A stretch of 64,000 nt of DNA, taken from the NCBI GenBank assembly GCA_003194525.1, contig NBIV01000181.1:1-64000 (forward strand), in the 5' to 3' direction. This document shows, piece after piece, positions 9,694-21,036 of this stretch (the stretch's first letter is position 1; the number at the start of each line of letters is the position of its first letter). The position numbers were made by a program, and so were the translations under genes. The notes below the pieces were generated by a model that saw only the letters and a list, made by a program, of their open reading frames with translations, ran no database searches and was not told the DNA's origin. This stretch comes from Gracilariopsis chorda. Lineage: Eukaryota > Rhodophyta > Florideophyceae > Gracilariales > Gracilariaceae.

Positions 9694-11388
9694 CTAAACT
9701 CCAGCTGAGAGACGGGTACCACATTCATTTGACGCACCTGGCGTATGCTGCGCTGCAAACGCTAGCATCTGGCTCACGTCATTTGTACCAGGAAAGCCTG
9801 GAATACTCAGATTGAACAAGTTAGATCGCAATTCCAAGACTTCTGCGAATACCACAGTTGGCAGTGGAACACTTTGCTGAGTTCTGAGATTCCACTCGGA
9901 TGGTGCCACGGCTCCTGTAGCAGATGCTTTGGCAACGCCGCCACCCAAAAGTTCCATATCCACGGTGGGACTGTCGCCACTGAGCACGTTCGCTTCATCA
10001 TTCAACATCGGGTTTTCGAGGTCAACCGGAGCATAAAAATCATCATTCAAGACGATCCCGCTTAGTTTAACCTCAGAAATCACGCGTGGGGCGTCGCGTA
10101 ACATTAACGCCTGAGCATGCAACGTCTCACACCCTTCGTACGGGTCGTGATACATAAAATCTCCAGCTCTTGGATGCTGACGACCCGGAGATCGGTTATA
10201 GAGAGAACGGGAACCCATGACGCGATTACCGTACGACACAATGTTCCGCTTAACCTGATAAACCACATCTACGATTCAATACAGTTCATGCACATTCTCT
10301 TTGGAACCAAGAACGTTGTAGAGAGTTAGTTTTTGCACTTTTTGTTGTAGGTACGGAGGTAGGCACGAAACCATACAGTGGTCGTATGGTTCCCAAAGGG
10401 TGCAAACTGCAAAATGGTCAGCCCACCCGGCGCATAATAACGACCAGTATTCAGACCTCGGATTGATGAGCATGCGGGACCCCACGTACGTAAGAAACGA
10501 AGGGAGGCCCAGGTTACACTATTTGGGTACTTCAACACGAGACAAACAAGTTGGTAAGTGCACGAACCGCCCGTCGAAAGCCTGTGGCTGGTACTTGTCT
10601 GTTTTGATGTTCACGTATGGGATGAAGTATCCGTGACGAGATCGCACTTTCCGCTCACACCGGATATATCCCGCGAACCTGCCGAGTTTAATGGCTCGCC
10701 GTATGTTTCTGAACTGTGGTGGAAGGAGGAGCCGTGCCCAGCATGGAACATTGGGCTCCATATGAACGATACGCCCGTTAAACACCTCGTGGTCAAACGT
10801 AGCCAGTTGGTCTCCGTACGAGATATCACCGTAGGTTCGGTATTTCGATACGTCGAATCTATGCCTGTACGGTATCGGGCTCGCATTCTATTCACGGCCT
10901 AGCCGTTTTCACGCAAGCTTCGTCATCTCTTCAAGGGATTTGTCTAAGGTTTCACCTTTGTGGTCCTGGATCCTCAACAGATGCGGGTCAGTTGCTATGG
11001 GATCTATCTAGTTGGGCGAATCGACTATGTCAGTAGGTACCACACTAAGTAAGAGACCATTGGTAATGTAGAAAGAGATCAAAATGTGATTTTGAACCGC
11101 TTCGTGGTAAAACCACGGTGCTTTCGAGAATTTAAAACTATCCCACAAGAGATTCTGTACAAAGAGCGTATTTTTCGACACCCAAGCAGAAGCCTTGGTC
11201 GTCACTGCAGTGAATTGTTCTGGGTTTAATTCCTCGTTCAAAGGATCCCATCTGGGACCCTTCGTGTGTTGCGGCAACGGAGCCGAAAGGAAACCAGTCA
11301 TCTGTTGTAACCTCACCAGCGGAGGTTGAGAAGGACCAGCAGAGCTGGAGGCGCCCGGGAGAGGGTTGGACGGAAAGTTCGTTGGCAT
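9694..11388 (-). pseudogene. Antisense accessory ORF of relic A' (degenerate)
   Basis: Several ORF pieces on the minus strand (11,388-11,008; about 10,785-10,519; 10,538-10,326; 10,266-9,694) follow one another and appear to be one decayed protein of roughly 500 residues or more. The N-terminus is Pro/Ser-rich. The last piece contains SPGR, then AGDFMYHDP and AQALML, which aligns with a fragment at 24,313 (SPGR, AGEFIWYHP, EQALYPP). It lies tail to tail with the plus-strand chromodomain relic, the same layout as the antisense ORF of element B. No known domain recognised. Confidence 0.5.
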
Positions 11389-13081
11389 CCTTGGAGGAGT
11401 TGGTAGTTGGTATTACAAAGTATTACTCGGGCTCGAGTTTGAAGCTTCGGGCATTTGGCGCGTATTGCCCGATTTGCGAGGAACCGGAATTGTGAGATAG
11501 CACTAAATAGGCGTATAAGTGCCTAGAGGCGTGATACGTGTGGAGTTCGTAAGCAGTGTGTGCTTGTCACACGAGGCCGGTTGGGGGACGGTGATGCGTG
11601 GATTAGATCGAGAGCATCGGGCGGTTGTAGGGAGTCTGGGCAGTTGCGAACGTCAGGCTCGATGGAGGTATGCGCAAAGAGTGCGAACGGCTTGGAAACC
11701 TGTAGAATATTCCGTACGGCGGAGACTCAGATCTGCTTTAGAGAATTGTTAGTTTGGGACGGCGGTGCTTACCCTTTACTATTTGGGTGTTGGGGAGGAG
11801 CGGCGGTGCATAAATAGCACCTCCGCGCTGCAACTCTACCCTTACAACCCGCTCAACAGCTCCATCCAGGTGGCGAAAATATCACGAGGTGGGGTGCACT
11901 AAATATCTACAGCTACATGTACGTGTACTACCTACCGTACAAGTCCTTCAGGAGTGCCATTCTTGCACCGTGTGCCACCAGGCCAAAGGTAGCCAGTTCT
12001 GGGAACTCCCTTCGTACCTGACATTCCGCACAGATCCACTCTACTACAGAAATGTTGGATAAACTCACCATGAGTCTGTTACTTAAGCAGTTCGCTGCCT
12101 GCAAAATCCGCTCAAAGAACGCGGGACCCGTCCGATAAAGAGGGGGAGATGTGGTGAAAACCAAAAGCTGTCAAAATTGCGATGATGCTACTCATAGGGG
12201 TGTGACGCGGTTACCGTGACGTCTCTACCGTATATGGATTGGACCGGTATGATGTGATGCCAATAGGATGCTTTACTGCGTGAAAGTTCACCTAGGAAGG
12301 GAGGGACTTAGAGTGAACTGCATGATGAGAGGACGCAGGTACGCGTAAGTGCGTTTGCAACAGCACCATGCTGTAATGTTATATTTTACATTGGTTGACC
12401 CCTCAAGGTACCTGACACTAGTCCGGCCGCGTCTTTGGACCAGAGAAGGTATGCACTGTTGTAGTTAACAATTGTATTTTACTTGGTAGTGTACCTAAGT
12501 AGGTTAGAATGACCTCGTCGTCTCGAGCACTAAGAAAAATTAACCGGAGACTTCAGTCATTCATAACTGTTCAGTTTGACCTGAGTTATCCGGCTCTGAA
12601 TTGTGACGTCATTGCGCCATGTACTACTCCTCGCGGAGTGCCACCGCATTCAGTTCGCTCAATTCAACCGCTCGGTAAACATACAGATACTCTGTGTTAT
12701 AATTGTTGTGTGACATTTATCTACAGTGTGGTACTGGTATGGCCCCTGTATTAGATAATTTGTCCGCTTAATCCCGTGCATTTGCACCCTTCTTCGGGTC
12801 GGTTTCCGACTACAGCACGACCTGTTGGGTCGTTTTTCTTTGTCCTCGGAAGGCACTCTTCACGGGGTATATACTAAACCGCCGCATCGCGTGGCAGACA
12901 GATCTCTGGTCTCACCGTCTTCCTGGCTCCAGTTCACCTTTCTTTATTCACCTCTGTGGTCAATATGAAATACCTACGAAGTTACGCCCGTATCACGGGT
13001 ATACATAGGGCTATGTCACTGGGTCTGCCTCCACAGGCAGCAAAGCCCCGGACACCTTCAGTGTGATACCCAACCTTCGAG
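11389..13081. other. No gene recognised
   Basis: This 1.7-kb stretch lies between the A' accessory ORF and the element E relic. Only short ORFs without recognisable domains are present. It may be LTR or leader sequence of the flanking relics, but no repeated copy was found in the window. Confidence 0.4.
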
Positions 13082-14298
13082 TTTTGCACTACAATTTTAA
13101 TCAGAATATGACTGGTTCCAAAGAAATAGAGATATCTGTTACAGACTTAGAATATGATTAGAGGATACCCAACCTACTAGAGTCTGCACAGCCAGTGAAG
13201 ATTTCACAAGTAATTATGGGATTGCTCCATTCTCGAGCTCTTCTGAGAGTGAGAGTGGGGATGATGTTTTGCTTTCAAGAGAGCATGAGACCCGTTTTGA
13301 TCCTGAAATATTTGAAGTGGAAAAAATGGAAAGGATTCTGGATGTGCTTGAAGAAACCTTGAAGAAGAAGACCATCATGAGAACGACGAAGAAGTCTATT
13401 TCAATACTGTTTATGAAGAGAATGATGGAAGGACTGCTCACTTAGCACAAATGTATAACATTTACCAAGCGATGTTGAGCAATTGTTGAGCTCGACCATG
13501 AAGAATAAAAAGATCACTGCTTGGTCCCTGGAAGGCCTACGCTTTTCTGATGTTCAACTGAAACACTCGTTGTAGCTTATTGATTGACCAAAAATATACA
13601 GAATGTTACGAAGGCTGTCTCCAAAATGTAACGAGCTTGTGTAGCAATAGATTTATGATATGCTGTACATTGAATCAATACTCCGTCGGCGTCCGAATTG
13701 TTTTCTTCCGCTGTCATTGCACGGCGGATGTTACACCTTGCCTCTGTGTTGAATATAGAGCCATGAACGCAGTTATGAAAGACGTTCGTTGTCCTTTAAC
13801 AAAGTTCGAAAAGATATTTGATGACTTAGGCGAGTCCACCATTTTCACAACTATAAATCTGTTTTGTGGATACCGGCAGGTGAGAATAGACGACCATTGC
13901 AAAGAGAAAATAAATTCGTTTGCAGACACGATACGTACCAATTTTAGGTCATGCCATTTGGGTTTATGAATGCCCTTGTTACGTTTCAGAGAATGATAGA
14001 CGTTGTCTCGAAAAGACTAGAAGTTTCCATGATATATGTCAATGATGTTGTAATAATCTCAAAGAACCTCGAAGAAAATGTTCATCATTTTGTACAAGTG
14101 CTTGCTCGAATTGCATATTATGGGTGGAAGATTAATATTACGAAATGCATCTTTGCTTAGTCCAAAGTGCAAATTTTCCGCCATATCTTTGATGATAGTG
14201 GAATTCAAGTAGATACAGAGAAAGCAAAGTAATACAGAGCGCATCTGAGCCATGCAATGAAACTGAGTAAAGAATTGTTTTGTTACGAGCTGTGAATT
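13082..14298 (+). pseudogene. Element E, left half: Ty3/Gypsy gag-pol linker and RT (relic)
   Basis: An acidic Ser/Glu-rich stretch (about 13,230-13,440) resembles the protease-RT linker of element D. RT motifs follow: YRAMNAVM, FEKIFDDLGESTIFTTINLF, GYRQVRID, MPFGFMNALVTFQRM and the active-site segment YVNDVVIIS. The canonical YxDD is here YVND, so a catalytic Asp is lost. Stops and frameshifts are frequent. It breaks off at 14,298, where the LTR of D begins, and continues at 21,037. Confidence 0.75.
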
Positions 14299-15357
14299 TG
14301 TGGGCGCCATCACGAGACGGTGACGCAAGGGGCCAAAATAAATGACAAGTTAGCCTAAAAAGGGTGTTCCTCGTAGCTCGAAGCCCCAAAAAGATGAAAC
14401 GACACGAACGAAAGATCAAACGAACAACCAATGCTGGGACCAAAAGGACTCAACCTGCAACGATAAAAACAAATACAAAAGAAGAGCACAAGGCTCAATC
14501 CAAATACAAACTTCTTGATACTTCTTCAAACGGCACACAACACAAGAATTATTTCAAGGGTCACTAGGAGTCAAACTCCCGGCTTCCGGTAAGACACTCC
14601 GGATGTGAAGTGATTTCTGCAGCCTACCCACTTCTGCACCAACCAGAAGCAGATGCGTACAATCCTTACAGGGCTTCCAAAGGAGAGCTACTAACAGCGA
14701 GATATGCTTTCACTCTATACCCAATCTGGCCCTTTGCAGGAGAGGTTGCACGGCACGTCGCCTGCGGACAGCTTCCCGTCAAGCAACTCCGTCCGGAAAC
14801 CACCAGGTCTTTCGACCGTCACCGTTATCCAAGCAAAGCTCCGGTGGGGGCTCACAGACGACAGAAGCGCCTTTGGTACACACTACCCGTCTCCCGTCCA
14901 CGCCAAGGGCGCTCTAACTGGTCTCATTGACGGTAATGCCCAACCCCAAGTATGCAAAAAGCGGAACACGCCTCACTAAATGCAGTTGAGAGTAGATGGT
15001 TGATATTGAAAGCGGAGACAGTTGTGGGGGTGAGGACTTTTGATGTTGTTCTTGAGATGAGTCCAGACCGAAGTCCGGGACTCAACTCGCCCTTTTATAG
15101 AGTCAAAAAGCATGCACAACAACACAGAAACGCCTTACTACTTTCTACTTACTCATGTGTGCGTCTAGGCTACTCCATTGGCTTCCAGGAGCCTCTGGAG
15201 CTGCACACGCACCAATAGTAATTTAGCAACTGGCGCCTGCATCACCGAAATACAGTGGTAATGCTGGGCCAGCGAAGCGTAGAATGCCCCAGGCACTGCT
15301 GGAGCACTCTACACGTGTGTTCCAGCAGTGCTGGAACATTCTACCAATTTAGCGACC
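14299..15357 (-). repeat. 3' LTR of element D
   Basis: A 1,059-bp direct repeat matches 19,978-21,036 with about 18 differences counted by eye (about 98% identity). It carries a good TATA box, CTATAAAAGG (15,091-15,100, minus). The inner end meets the pol stop (15,406) after about 50 bp. The left end has the TG/CA-type terminus TGTGGG. ORFs that run through both LTR copies have no recognisable domain. Confidence 0.9.
15091..15100 (-). promoter_or_regulatory. TATA box of the D LTR (intact copy)
   Basis: CTATAAAAGG on the minus strand, in the 3' LTR. The equivalent place in the 5' LTR is mutated to TACAAAAG. Confidence 0.6.
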
Positions 15358-15405
15358 GACACAATCCCGGCCCCAAAGGTTGCTACGAGCGCCAACCTTG
15401 AAAAT

Positions 15406-16617
15406 CTAAACTCCATTCGGACGCAGAAAGAAAATCTTCAAGCGACGAGCATGTATGCCATGTCTGGTGTAGCGATTGTGTGGTGGAACCAATGTGTATG
15501 GGGGATGCGTGGCTCTCGCAACACGACACGGACCAAAGAACTTTGAAGAAAATGCAGGCCACTTCATTGTTGTAGTTAAGGCCTTTCCCTTTGCAACCAA
15601 AACCAGATCGCCAACTTGAAACTTCTCTATCTTCTTCTCCACAACATTTTGCCTGCGTCTGAGGGCAGAACGCTCCACCCTCGGGTTAGATGCTGCTAAA
15701 GCTTCGACTGCTCTGAATTTGTCCGTAGAATTCATCCTTCTAGTAACCACGCCATCCTCCTCTCGGGCCATGCGCGGCTTCATGCCATAAAGTAGCTCGA
15801 AAGGCGAGGTTGCACTGGCTAGGTGTCTGCGACGGTATTCATACAGTACAGAAGAAAACTCATCGTCCCAACTAGAAAGGTTTGCAAGCAACATCTTTCC
15901 AAGAGACCGCTTAAGTGTAGCAACCATTCCCTCAGCTCTACCATTCGACATGGGAGCGTAAGCCAGGACTGTCTTCCTCTTGATACCATTCTCTTCCATG
16001 AAAGCTGAAAGTGAGTTCGAAGTGAAGCAAATCGCGTTGTCTGACACAATGATCCTAGGCAGTCTGAAAGGAGAAATGATCATCTTTTTCACAAACTCAA
16101 TAACCACTTGTGACGTAGATGTTTTGGTGGGAATAGAAATAGGCCAGCTAGTCAAGTGTTCCACACAAACCAGAAGAAACCGGTGCCCGGACTTGCTTTT
16201 CGGGAATGGGCCTGCGAATTCAATCGAGTATACATCAAAAAGAGAGGACATGGGAGTATGCCTGTTGCTGTAGTACTTGGGCAATGGGGCCATTGTCTGA
16301 CATTCGTCGCAACTTTTGACATATTTCCCTATTTCTTGGTATATATTGGGCCACCAGAACCTCTCAGTGATCATCTTCCTCGTAGCCTTTACGTCGCAAT
16401 GTCCGATCTCATCATGAAACGACTTGAGGACGTTTTGTCTCAGTTTGATGTCTGGAACAACTCGTAGGTGACTCACCATTCTTCTGAAGAGCTTCCCTTC
16501 CCAGACAAAGAACCGCTTAGCGTTTCTTCGGATCGCCTGGCAGATGTAGGCATCTTCCTCATCAGAAGGCAACCCAGAAAGGTAGCGAGCAATATTAGCA
16601 TAGTACGGGTCCAGTCA
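15406..16617 (-). pseudogene. Integrase of element D
   Basis: The same frame as the rest of D continues from the TGA at 16,615 to the final TAG at 15,406. The zinc-binding HHCC region is visible (HDEIGH ... CDEC). In the catalytic core, the first DDE position reads IEFAGPFPKS, so Asp is replaced by Glu; the second is intact (VSDNAICF) and the Glu is intact (SNGRAEGM). A GPCRV segment near the end is the GPY/F-type module. The protein ends soon after, with no chromodomain. Confidence 0.8.
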
Positions 16618-18768
16618 AGAAAACTGTACGGCGTCAGAGACCAGACAAACCAAATACTGTTCGCCTTCGTGCACTTCAACTTCATTTCCATGAACGGCCC
16701 TAGAGAGATAATCGGCAGCACCATTATCCTTGCCTGCGCGGTACTCAATCTTGAAGTCGTATTCAACCAGGAAATCGAGCCAGCGTGCCAAGAGTTTATG
16801 TATATCTCGATTCTGGAATGCATAACGCAGAGCCATGTGATCAGTGATAACCTTGAATGGAACGGACGAAAGAAGATACACCCTGAATTTCTTAAGAGCA
16901 AATATGACCGCCAAAGCTTCTCTTTCGCATGCAGAGTAATTCTTCTCTGCTGCAGTCATGATACGGCTGGCAAACTGCAGTGGGTGAATCTTCCCATCCT
17001 CTTTCTTCTGAGATAATACTGCACCAAGGGAAACAATGGAAGCGTCGGTCTCCACAATGAAAGGCTTTTCAAAGTCTGCAAATGACAACAATGGTGGCTC
17101 TGTCAGCTTCTTCCTCAAACTGTGAAGGGCATCAAGCATCTCATCCGTCCATGTCAGAGTCCTGGTCCCAGATGTAGCACTGTGAAGAGCTGAAGATGTC
17201 TCTGCAAAGCCTCTGATGAATCGGCGATAGTACCCTGCCAATCCAAGAAATGACCTTAGCTATGTCGTAGTTCTGGGGATTGGGGCGTCCTGTATCTTCT
17301 CAATCTTTGAATAGTCCACAAATACCCCACTGAAATCAATGACATGTCCAAGGAGAGATATTATCGGGAGTGAAAAGAAACACTTTGACAACTTAAGCTA
17401 AAGGCCGTGCTTACTAATGCGTTCCAGCACTACCTTCAGATGAACAGTATCCTCTTCCAGGCTTTTAGAGAATACAACAACGTCATCAATATTGACTCTC
17501 ACAAACGGCAGATCTCTGAGAACATGGTCCATCATCCGCAGAAAGGTAGAGGGAGCATTCATTAGACCAAAAAGCATGACTTCGAACATGAAAGTCCCAT
17601 ACCTGCAAACAAAAGTGGTCATCTTTTGGGATTTTTCAGACATTATCACTTGCCAGTATCCAGAAAACAGATCGAGCGTAGTGAACACGCAACACCCGCC
17701 AAGGTCGTTAAAGATTTCCTCTATTCGAGGCAGCGGCCAGCGATCGGATTTCATGACCCTATTGAGTTCTCAGTAGTCCACACAGAACCTTGGAGACCCA
17801 TCTTTCTTAGAGGCTATGACCACTCGGAACGACCAGGCAGACGAAGAGGGGGTAATAATACCGGCCTCAAGTAGGAGATCTATTTCCTTTCGAATGATCT
17901 CATTGTGCTTCGGGGACATTGTTCTTGCCCGGAAATATATTGGCTTATCAGCGGCGAGCTCGAAGGAATGTGAGACGGGGACATCGGCAGGGCGCAGATC
18001 TGATAGTGACCATGCGATTACATCAACTTCTTTCAGGCATGAGCCCATCTCTTTTTGTTCTTTCTCTGGTACATGAGAGAGCTTTGAGAACAACTACTCA
18101 TCATGCTGATCCTTAGTAGTGATGTCCAACTCTGGTATCATGCCATTACTTTCGTCTTGAGTCTTGCCTGTCAGAGCGACGACCAGTTCATCATCCTCCT
18201 CGGAATCGCTCTCATCACAAGCAGCGTCGGAGTCAGACGTAAAATCGTCGCTATCGGTGTCACCTTCATCCCCTTCTGATACTTCAACGCGAGCATAGTC
18301 AAACCCAAGTGTCACTTTCTTGCCAGCTATATTCATCCTAACTTGTTGATTACCAATGTCTAGGCAGGCCTGAAGCGTCTCAAGTGTGGGACACCCAACA
18401 ATAATATCGAGTGGAGGCCCTTCGATTACAAGGAAGTCCAATGGAATTGAAATGCCTCCGAACGAAATGGGCACATCATGAAGTATACCCTTGCATACAG
18501 AGCTTGTTCCATTACCAACCTTGATCTTCTTTGAGGTAGGTTCGGGCTCCAACGATAGCTTCATGCACAGCTTAGTGGACATGAGGTTAGGGACAGCACC
18601 AGAATCAAGCAAAGCTTCAGTTTCAGTTCCATATATCCTTACAGGAACTGCTTTTAGACGTCTAGGCTGTCTGCCAACTGGACCAACGAAAGAGCGCTGG
18701 ACATTGCTTTTTCGGCTAATGAACTTTCGAATCTCTTTCTTTGCGTCATCGGCGTCCCCACGGATTAA
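16618..18768 (-). pseudogene. Protease, RT and RNase H of element D, one frame with five stops
   Basis: Protease: LLDSGAVPNLM, the DSG variant of the retropepsin active site, followed by VIEGPPLDIIVGCPTL. An acidic linker follows (about 18,300-18,170), then RT with FCVDY, a stop, ELN; PLPRIEEIFNDL; MLFGLMNAPSTFLRM; and NIDDVVVFS in the place of YIDD. The connection segment LRSFLGLAGYYRRF leads into RNase H (ETDAS, CEREALAV, ITDHMAL, GAADYLSRA). Stops within this segment lie at 18,094, 17,770, 17,398 and 17,260, and one at 16,615 borders integrase. No frameshift is present. Confidence 0.85.
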
Positions 18769-19992
18769 TTACCCAAACGTGAGACCAGATGAGGCATTAG
18801 CCAGCTCCGTTAAAACATTATACTTGCTTGCATGATCTTGTATGCTCTCTTTCCTGGACTTTCTCTGTTCTTGTTTCTTTTGCTTCTGCTCATGACTCTT
18901 TGCGCGGAGGATTCTCTCTTCATAGCCAGGTGGATTCAACAAGAAAGGGATAGGCGCTCTGCCATCTGAACGGCGCTGCTTCTAGACCTCTTCAACATTG
19001 GCACTTCTCTTGGTCGTAGCGATGACTTCGGCACTCTGAAGGTTCTCAGTCACGATGGAAACGGTATCAGACCTCTTCTGTGCACCGGACGAAGAATCCC
19101 TCTGTTCCTCTCTGTTTTCCGACACCTTTCGAGTCTCTTCAGGCCTTATATGTCTCTAACAAGCAATCTCAGAGTGCCCAAGCTTTCCACACCTAGCACA
19201 TCTGGTATCACGGTGTGGGTTGGCATTACACTGAGACGCGTAGTGACCGGTTTTCCTACAGTAGGCGGATGTTTTCTGGTAATCTCTGCCCTCCGCCTGT
19301 GTCTTCTTAACCATGAGAGTAAGCTCTGCAAACCGTTCGGATAATCTATAAACCTTGGACTCCAAACCCTGGTGGGAAGAATGATCCGATGGCCTGTGGT
19401 TTTGGACAATACGCTTCGGTTGGCCCATGAATGAAACATGCGAACCCATCGCTTTCTTGGCAGCATCGAAGGCTTTAACTTGAACCTCCAACTCTTCGTA
19501 ATCTTCTGCACCACGAAAGCCGATAAACAGAGCTAAATCAGCGTATTCCATCACCGCTGTTCTTAACAGGCCGAATTTTGACTTACAATTGAATCCAGCT
19601 TTCTGGAAGAGGTTGTACATATGACTCAAGGAACCAACCAAAACTCCATAGTCCAGTTTAGCCGATATTGCTAGGCGAATATCCTCTTCAGGTTCTTTGA
19701 CTTTTCCAAAGCGATTGATAAAAGCTTGTTTCACGGATTGATAATCTTTTGCTTCTTCGGAGAGAGAACCATTAATGGCGTAAGTATCATAATAAAACTC
19801 GAATGCTTTCTTCCCTAGAAAGCCAAGAAGCTCGAGCGCCGTATCTTCTTCGGTCTTTCCTCTCATAGCAACATTCTCAAAGTAGAAAAAAAAAAACATC
19901 ACAACCTCTACAGACAATCCATCAAAAGAAGGAAATGTAGGGCTAGAATCAGAGGAATGCCCTCCTCGAGAATACCATGTGGGCGCCATCAC
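18769..19992 (-). pseudogene. gag and protease leader of element D; start lies inside the LTR
   Basis: From ATG at 19,992 the frame runs MMAPTWYSRGG..., so the start codon is in the last bases of the 5' LTR and the frame crosses the primer binding site. A capsid-like region with ENVAMRGKTEEDTALELLGF and QAFINRFG follows, then two cysteine motifs: AYCRKTGHYASQC and a canonical CCHC knuckle, CARCGKLGHSEIAC. Stops at 19,156, 18,982 and 18,769 interrupt the join to pol, without a frame change. Gag and pol share one frame, so a single polyprotein is the likely ancestral state. Confidence 0.75.
19960..19977 (-). other. Primer binding site of element D
   Basis: The minus strand reads TGGTATTCTCGAGGAGGG immediately next to the LTR end (CACA). 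It is complementary to a tRNA 3' end with A1-U72 pairing, the pattern of initiator tRNA-Met, and the invariant C61 fits. Adjacency to the LTR is exact. The identity of the primer is inferred. Confidence 0.75.
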
Positions 19993-21036
19993 GAGACGGT
20001 GACGCAGGGGGCCAAAATAAATGACAAATTAGCCTAAAAAGGGTGTTCCTCGTAGCTCGAAGCCCCAAAAAGATGAAACGACACGAACGAAAGATCAAAC
20101 GAACAACCAATGCAGGGACCAAAAGGACTCAACCTGCAACGATAAAAACAAATACAAAAGGAGAGCACAAGGCTCAACCCAAATACAAACTTCTTGATAC
20201 TTCTTCAAACGGCACACAACCCAACAATTATTTAAAGGGTCACTAAGAGTCAAACTCCCGGCTTCCGGTAAGACACTCCGGATGTGAAGTGATTTCTGCA
20301 GCCTACCCACTTCTGCACCAACCAGAAGCAGATGCGTACAATCCTTACAGGGCTTCCAAAGGAGAGCTACTAACAGCGAGATATGCTTTCACTCTATACC
20401 CAATCTGGCCCTTTGCAGGAGAGGTTGCACGGCACGTCGCCTGCGGACAGCTTCCCGTCAAGCAACTCCGTCCGGAAACCACCAGGTCTTTCGACCGTCA
20501 CCGTTATCCAAGCAAAGCTCCGGTGGGGGCTCACAGACGACAGAAGCGCCTTTGGTACACACTACCCGTCTCCCGTCCACGCCAAGGGCGCTCTAACTGG
20601 TCTCATTGACGGTAATGCCCAACCCCAAGTATGCAAAAAGCGGAACACGCCTCACTAAATGCAGTTGAGAGTAGATGGTTGATATTGAAAGCGGAGACAG
20701 TTGTGGGGGTGAGGACTTTTGATGTTGTTCTTGAGATGAGTCCAGACCGAAGTCCGGGACTCAACTCGCTCTTTTGTAGAGTCAAAAAGCATGCAAAACA
20801 ACACAGAAACGCCTTACTACTTTCTACTTACTCATGTGTGCGTCTAGGTTACTCCATTGGCTTCCAGGAGCCTCTGGAGCTGCACACTCACCAATAGTAA
20901 TTTAGCAACTGGCGCCTGCATCACCGAAATACAGTAGTAATGCTGGGCCAGCGAAGCTTAGAATGCCCCAGGCACTGCTGAAGCACTCTACACGTGTGTT
21001 CCAGCAGTGCTGGAACATTCTACCAATTTCGCGACC
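19978..21036 (-). repeat. 5' LTR of element D
   Basis: This is the promoter LTR of D, 1,059 bp, about 98% identical to the 3' LTR. The TATA box present in the 3' copy is changed here to CTACAAAAG (about 20,771-20,780), which probably weakens transcription of this copy. Differences from the other LTR include about ten transitions and eight transversions. Confidence 0.9.

Larger units (their letters stand above)
14299..21036 (-). mobile_element. Element D: Ty3/Gypsy retrotransposon without chromodomain, nearly complete
   Basis: Two 1,059-bp LTRs enclose a primer binding site, a single gag-pol frame and an integrase that ends without a chromodomain. It sits inside element E, whose RT/RNase H coding region is interrupted exactly at the LTR borders. 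Flanking bases (GAATT left, AATAG right) do not form a clean target duplication. High LTR identity makes this the youngest element in the window, yet eight in-frame stops and a changed RT active site (NIDD instead of YIDD) make this copy non-functional. Confidence 0.9.

Noticed and set aside
9506..9697. Lysine-rich ORF
   Set aside because: Encoded by an AAG/GAA simple repeat.
14364..14567. A 67-codon Lys-rich ORF present in both D LTRs
   Set aside because: Repeated only because LTRs are repeated; no domain and no gene-like context.
15406..19992. Reassigned stop codons (TAG as Gln) in this organism
   Set aside because: Host genes end with TAA, TAG and TGA at their expected C-termini, and all three stops occur inside element D; mutation explains it better.
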